A DNA stretch of 64,000 nucleotides from Streptomyces sp. NBC_01716 (lineage in GTDB: Bacteria > Actinomycetota > Actinomycetes > Streptomycetales > Streptomycetaceae), in NCBI RefSeq assembly GCF_036248275.1, contig NZ_CP109181.1, forward strand, positions 5,952,001-6,016,000, given 5' to 3'. Positions 61,281-64,000 of this stretch are shown piece after piece; the first letter of the stretch is position 1; every line of letters begins with the position of its first letter. The position numbers were made by a program, and so were the translations under genes. The notes below the pieces were generated by a model that saw only the letters and a program-made list of their open reading frames with translations, did no database searches and was not told where the DNA came from.

Positions 61281-62017
61281 CCGCACCTGTCTTCGTCGTC
61301 GACACCGCCGTCGCCCTGCGGCCGGGCACGGTCACGCTGGACGGCCCCGAGGGCCGCCACGCCGTCTCCGTAAGGAGGCTGCGCGCCGGGGAGGAGGTGG
61401 TCCTCACCGACGGCGCGGGCACCGGCGCCCACGGGACGGTCGAGGCCGTCCACGGCAAGGACCGGCTGGACGTCGCGGTCACCGGCGTACGGACCGAGGA
61501 CGAGCCCCGGCCCCGTATCACCGTCGTCCAGGCGCTGCCCAAGGGCGACCGCGGCGAGGTGTCCGTCGAGACGATGACCGAGACCGGCGTCGACGCGATC
61601 GTGCCCTGGCAGGCCGCGCGCTGCGTCACGCAGTGGAGGGGCGAACGGGGTGCCAAGTCCCTGGCGAAATGGCGCGCGACCGCGCGCGAGGCGGGCAAGC
61701 AGTCCCGCAGGATCCGCTTCCCCGACGTCGCGGAGGCGATGACCTCCAAAGAGGTCGCGGCGCTGCTGGCCGGAGCCGACTTCGCCGCCGTCCTGCACGA
61801 GGAGGGCAGCGAGCCCCTGGCCACCGCCGAACTCCCCGCCGCCGGGAGCATCGTGCTCGTCGTCGGACCCGAGGGCGGCGTCTCCCCGGACGAACTGGCG
61901 CTCTTCGCGGACGCCGGGGCCACCGCGTACCGGCTCGGCCGCACCGTGCTGCGCACCTCCACCGCCGGCACGGCCGCGTGCGCGCTGCTGCTGGCCCGTA
62001 CGGGCCGCTGGTCCTGA
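61277..62017 (+). CDS. rsmE: 16S rRNA m3U1498 methyltransferase
   Basis: A 246-residue SPOUT-class RsmE. The N-terminal PUA-like barrel has EGRHAVSVRRLRAGEEVVLT. The SPOUT domain has VVQALPKGDRGEVSVETMTE (knot start), KWRATAREAGKQSRRIRFPD, LVVGPEGGVSPDELALF and the C-terminal LGRTVLRTSTAGTAACALLL, which holds SAM. ATG 61277 overlaps the previous stop. It is followed by the HIT-domain gene after 87 bases. Confidence 0.94.
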   Translation: MTAPVFVVDTAVALRPGTVTLDGPEGRHAVSVRRLRAGEEVVLTDGAGTGAHGTVEAVHGKDRLDVAVTGVRTEDEPRPRITVVQALPKGDRGEVSVETMTETGVDAIVPWQAARCVTQWRGERGAKSLAKWRATAREAGKQSRRIRFPDVAEAMTSKEVAALLAGADFAAVLHEEGSEPLATAELPAAGSIVLVVGPEGGVSPDELALFADAGATAYRLGRTVLRTSTAGTAACALLLARTGRWS

Positions 62018-62104
62018 CCGGGGGACACGCTCCGGGGGCGGATAGCATGCCTCCGTACGGAAGTGACCAGGGGCGACCGGCCGACCGATGAGGAGACCCG
62101 GACC

Positions 62105-62464
62105 ATGGCGGGAGAACGACAGGCCGACTGCCTGTTCTGCAAGATCGTCGCCGGGGAGGTGCCGGCCACCGTCGTACGCGAGACGGACACCACCGTGGCC
62201 TTCAGGGACATCAACCCGCAGGCTCCCACGCATGTTCTGGTGATCCCCAAGGTCCACTACCCGGACGTGGCCACGCTCGCCGCCGCCGAGCCGCAGATCA
62301 CCGCCGACATCCTGCGTGAGTCCGCCGAGGTCGCCGCCGAGGACAAGACCGTGGGCAGCGGCTACCGGATCGTCTTCAACACCGGCAGCGGCGCCGGCCA
62401 GACGGTCTTCCACGCGCACGCCCACGTCCTGGGCGGCCGCGGCCTCAACTGGCCCCCCGGGTAG
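62105..62464 (+). CDS. HIT-family nucleotide hydrolase
   Basis: A 119-residue HIT protein (Hint/HinT type). CLFCKIVAGEVPATVVRETD opens it, APTHVLVIPKVHY follows, and the histidine triad is in VFHAHAHVLGGRGLNW. It hydrolyses adenosine 5'-phosphoramidates and related adducts. The length is normal. ATG 62105. The next gene begins 9 bases after the stop, so they are probably co-transcribed. Confidence 0.93.
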   Translation: MAGERQADCLFCKIVAGEVPATVVRETDTTVAFRDINPQAPTHVLVIPKVHYPDVATLAAAEPQITADILRESAEVAAEDKTVGSGYRIVFNTGSGAGQTVFHAHAHVLGGRGLNWPPG

Positions 62465-62473
62465 GCCCCCACC

Positions 62474-63382
62474 TTGTCCGTACGAGAACTCGTCGTCCTC
62501 GGCACCGCCAGCCAGGTCCCCACGCGGCACCGCAACCACAACGGCTATCTGCTGCGCTGGGACGGCGAAGGCATCCTCTTCGACCCCGGGGACGGCACCC
62601 AGCGCCAGATGTCGCGCGCCGGAGTCGCGGCGTACGACATCAACCGGATCTGCGTCACCCACTTCCACGGCGACCACTCGCTCGGCCTCGCCGGGGTGAT
62701 CCAGCGCATCAACCTGGACCGCGTCCCGCACGAGGTCACCGCGCACTACCCGGCGAGCGGACACGTCTTCTTCAGGAGGCTGCGGTACGCGACGGCGTAC
62801 CGCGAGACCGTCGGGGTCACCGAGGCGCCCGTCGACGCCGACGGCGTGCTCGCCAGGACCGGCTCGTACACCCTCCGGGCGCACAAGCTCTCGCACCCCG
62901 TCGAGTCCTACGGCTACCGGATCACCGAGCCCGACGGGCGCAGGATGCTCCCGGAACGTCTCGCCGCGCACGGCATCAAGGGGCCCGACGTGGGGCGTCT
63001 CCAGCGGGACGGGGAGCTGCGCGGGGTCACGCTCGCCGATGTGAGCGAGGAGCGCAGGGGCCAGCGTTTCGCGTTCGTCATGGACACCCGGCTCTGCGAC
63101 GGCGTGCACGCGCTGGCCGACGGCTGCGACATGCTGGTCATCGAGTCCACGTTCCTCGACGAGGACGGTCAACTGGCCGAGGAACACGGGCATCTGACCG
63201 CCGGTCAGGCGGGCGCGGTGGCGCGGGAGGCCGGCGTACGGCATCTCGTACTGACGCACTTCTCGCAGCGCTACTCCGACCCCGCGGAGTTCGAGCGGCA
63301 GGCCAGGGTGGCCGGTTACGAGGGCGAGCTGACCGTCGCGGCGGACCTCGTACGCGTACCGCTGCCCAAGCGCTCCGGCTGA
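62474..63382 (+). CDS. tRNase Z-like MBL-fold nuclease
   Basis: A 302-residue MBL-fold protein close to tRNase Z (RNase Z): LVVLGTASQVPTRHRNHNGY, FDPGDGTQRQM, VTHFHGDHSLGL (HxHxDH), FVMDTRLCDGVH, VIESTFLDEDGQLAEEHGH and LVLTHFSQRYSD (HST-like His loop). tRNase Z trims the 3' end of tRNA precursors, which suits the absence of an encoded CCA in the tRNA genes. TTG 62474 gives a normal N terminus. It follows the HIT gene by 9 bases. Confidence 0.88.
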   Translation: MSVRELVVLGTASQVPTRHRNHNGYLLRWDGEGILFDPGDGTQRQMSRAGVAAYDINRICVTHFHGDHSLGLAGVIQRINLDRVPHEVTAHYPASGHVFFRRLRYATAYRETVGVTEAPVDADGVLARTGSYTLRAHKLSHPVESYGYRITEPDGRRMLPERLAAHGIKGPDVGRLQRDGELRGVTLADVSEERRGQRFAFVMDTRLCDGVHALADGCDMLVIESTFLDEDGQLAEEHGHLTAGQAGAVAREAGVRHLVLTHFSQRYSDPAEFERQARVAGYEGELTVAADLVRVPLPKRSG

Positions 63383-63501
63383 CCGCCGCGGCCCGCGCCC
63401 CGGCCCCGGCCGGCGGCAGCCCCCACGGCCTGCCCTCGCGCCGACTGTCAGTGCCATCGGGCACACTGTCCGGATCCGTACGCCGATCCGGGAGCGCGAC
63501 C

Positions 63502-64000
63502 GTGACCCCAACCGAAGGAACGCCGCAGCGGCACACCGCCGATGTCGACCCGCTGGGCGCCCTGCGCGCCCCGGACGACCCCGACTGCGACGTCTACCTG
63601 ACGGGCACGGTCTTCCTCGACATCATCTTCACGGGCCTCGCCAGCGCCCCCGTGCGCGGCACCGAGTCCTGGGCCAGGGGCATGGGTTCGAGCCCCGGCG
63701 GCATCGCCAACATGGCCAGCGCGCTGGCCCGGCTGGGGCTGCGCACGTCGCTCGCCGCGGCCTTCGGCGACGACCACTACGGGGAGTACTGCTGGGACGC
63801 CCTGGAGCAGGGCGAGGGCATCGACCTCTCCCGCTCCCGCACGGTTCCCGGCTGGCACTCGCCGGTCACCGTCTCCATGGCGTACGAGGGCGAGCGCACG
63901 ATGGTCTCGCACGGTCACGAGGCGCCGCCGCCGGAGGGCGCCCTGCCCGAGTGCCCGCCACGCGCGCGTGCGGCCGTCGCCGCGCTCACACCGGGCCGCG
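63502..64000 (+). CDS. PfkB-family carbohydrate kinase, N-terminal part
   Basis: The first 166 codons of a gene that leaves the window. GTG 63502 has GGAG nearby. The reading CDVYLTGTVFLDIIFTGLAS, then GSSPGGIANMASALARLGLR and AAFGDDHYGEYCWDAL, matches the ribokinase/PfkB N-terminal region with the sugar-binding GGIANMA. The ATP-binding Asp-containing end is outside the window. The substrate cannot be named. The 119 bases before it hold no gene. Confidence 0.85.
   Translation, partial: MTPTEGTPQRHTADVDPLGALRAPDDPDCDVYLTGTVFLDIIFTGLASAPVRGTESWARGMGSSPGGIANMASALARLGLRTSLAAAFGDDHYGEYCWDALEQGEGIDLSRSRTVPGWHSPVTVSMAYEGERTMVSHGHEAPPPEGALPECPPRARAAVAALTPGR

Noticed and set aside
60743..63511. A 922-residue open frame on the minus strand across rsmE, HIT and tRNase Z genes
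   Set aside because: High GC leaves long antisense frames open. The plus strand holds four genes with clear motifs, and the minus frame is Arg/Gly/Pro-rich without domains.

Overview
The window is chromosomal DNA of a Streptomyces or close relative. GC content is very high, GTG, TTG and even CTG start codons are common, and many genes overlap by ATGA or GTGA. The gene order rplU-rpmA-obg ... proB-proA ... nadD-LCP-rsfS ... leuS ... comEA-comEC ... holA-rpsT-lepA ... hemW ... hrcA-dnaJ is the core-chromosome order I know from streptomycetes. No prophage, transposase gene, CRISPR array or rRNA is visible. The only mobile element is a non-autonomous MITE.

Region 1 (1-6616) is a cell-surface polysaccharide locus. 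It holds the end of a Gfo/Idh/MocA sugar dehydrogenase, two glycosyltransferases and a nucleotide-sugar 6-dehydrogenase in overlapping order. A convergent pair follows: a WbpD-like hexapeptide N-acetyltransferase and a membrane acyltransferase. The enzyme set matches the route to UDP-2,3-diacetamido uronic acids. Next comes a secreted protein with FG-GAP repeats (6852-9092), then rplU-rpmA-obg with a good promoter and terminators.

Region 2 (11930-18089) sits between obg and proB and is a polyol-phosphate glycopolymer locus. It encodes a GT4 glycosyltransferase with an extra C-terminal domain, an IspD-SDR fusion like the bifunctional CDP-ribitol synthases, and a membrane-anchored TagF-like polyol-phosphate transferase. 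Region 3 (18305-28549) mixes proB, proA, nadD and rsfS with membrane and envelope proteins: two single-pass proteins sharing an N-terminal motif, an M48 protease, a 54-residue membrane protein and an LCP-type protein whose usual arginines are missing. Regions 2 and 3 may together make and attach a wall glycopolymer.

Region 4 (28622-35152) has two identical tRNA-Ala(GGC) genes, two small zinc-ribbon proteins, a MITE whose end forms part of the stop codon of a GT87 mannosyltransferase, an RlmA-type methyltransferase, and a two-gene redox module (NuoF-like flavoprotein fused to a ferredoxin, plus a haem membrane protein). Region 5 (35528-63382) is mostly housekeeping. It includes leuS with a probable leucine attenuator, DegV, comEA-comEC behind two DnaA-box-like sites, holA, rpsT, lepA, a fatty acyl-CoA ligase with a probable operator, a response regulator divergent from a kinase/phosphatase fusion, hemW, hrcA-dnaJ under CIRCE, a nitronate monooxygenase, rsmE, a HIT protein and a tRNase Z-like protein. 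The window ends inside a PfkB-family sugar kinase.
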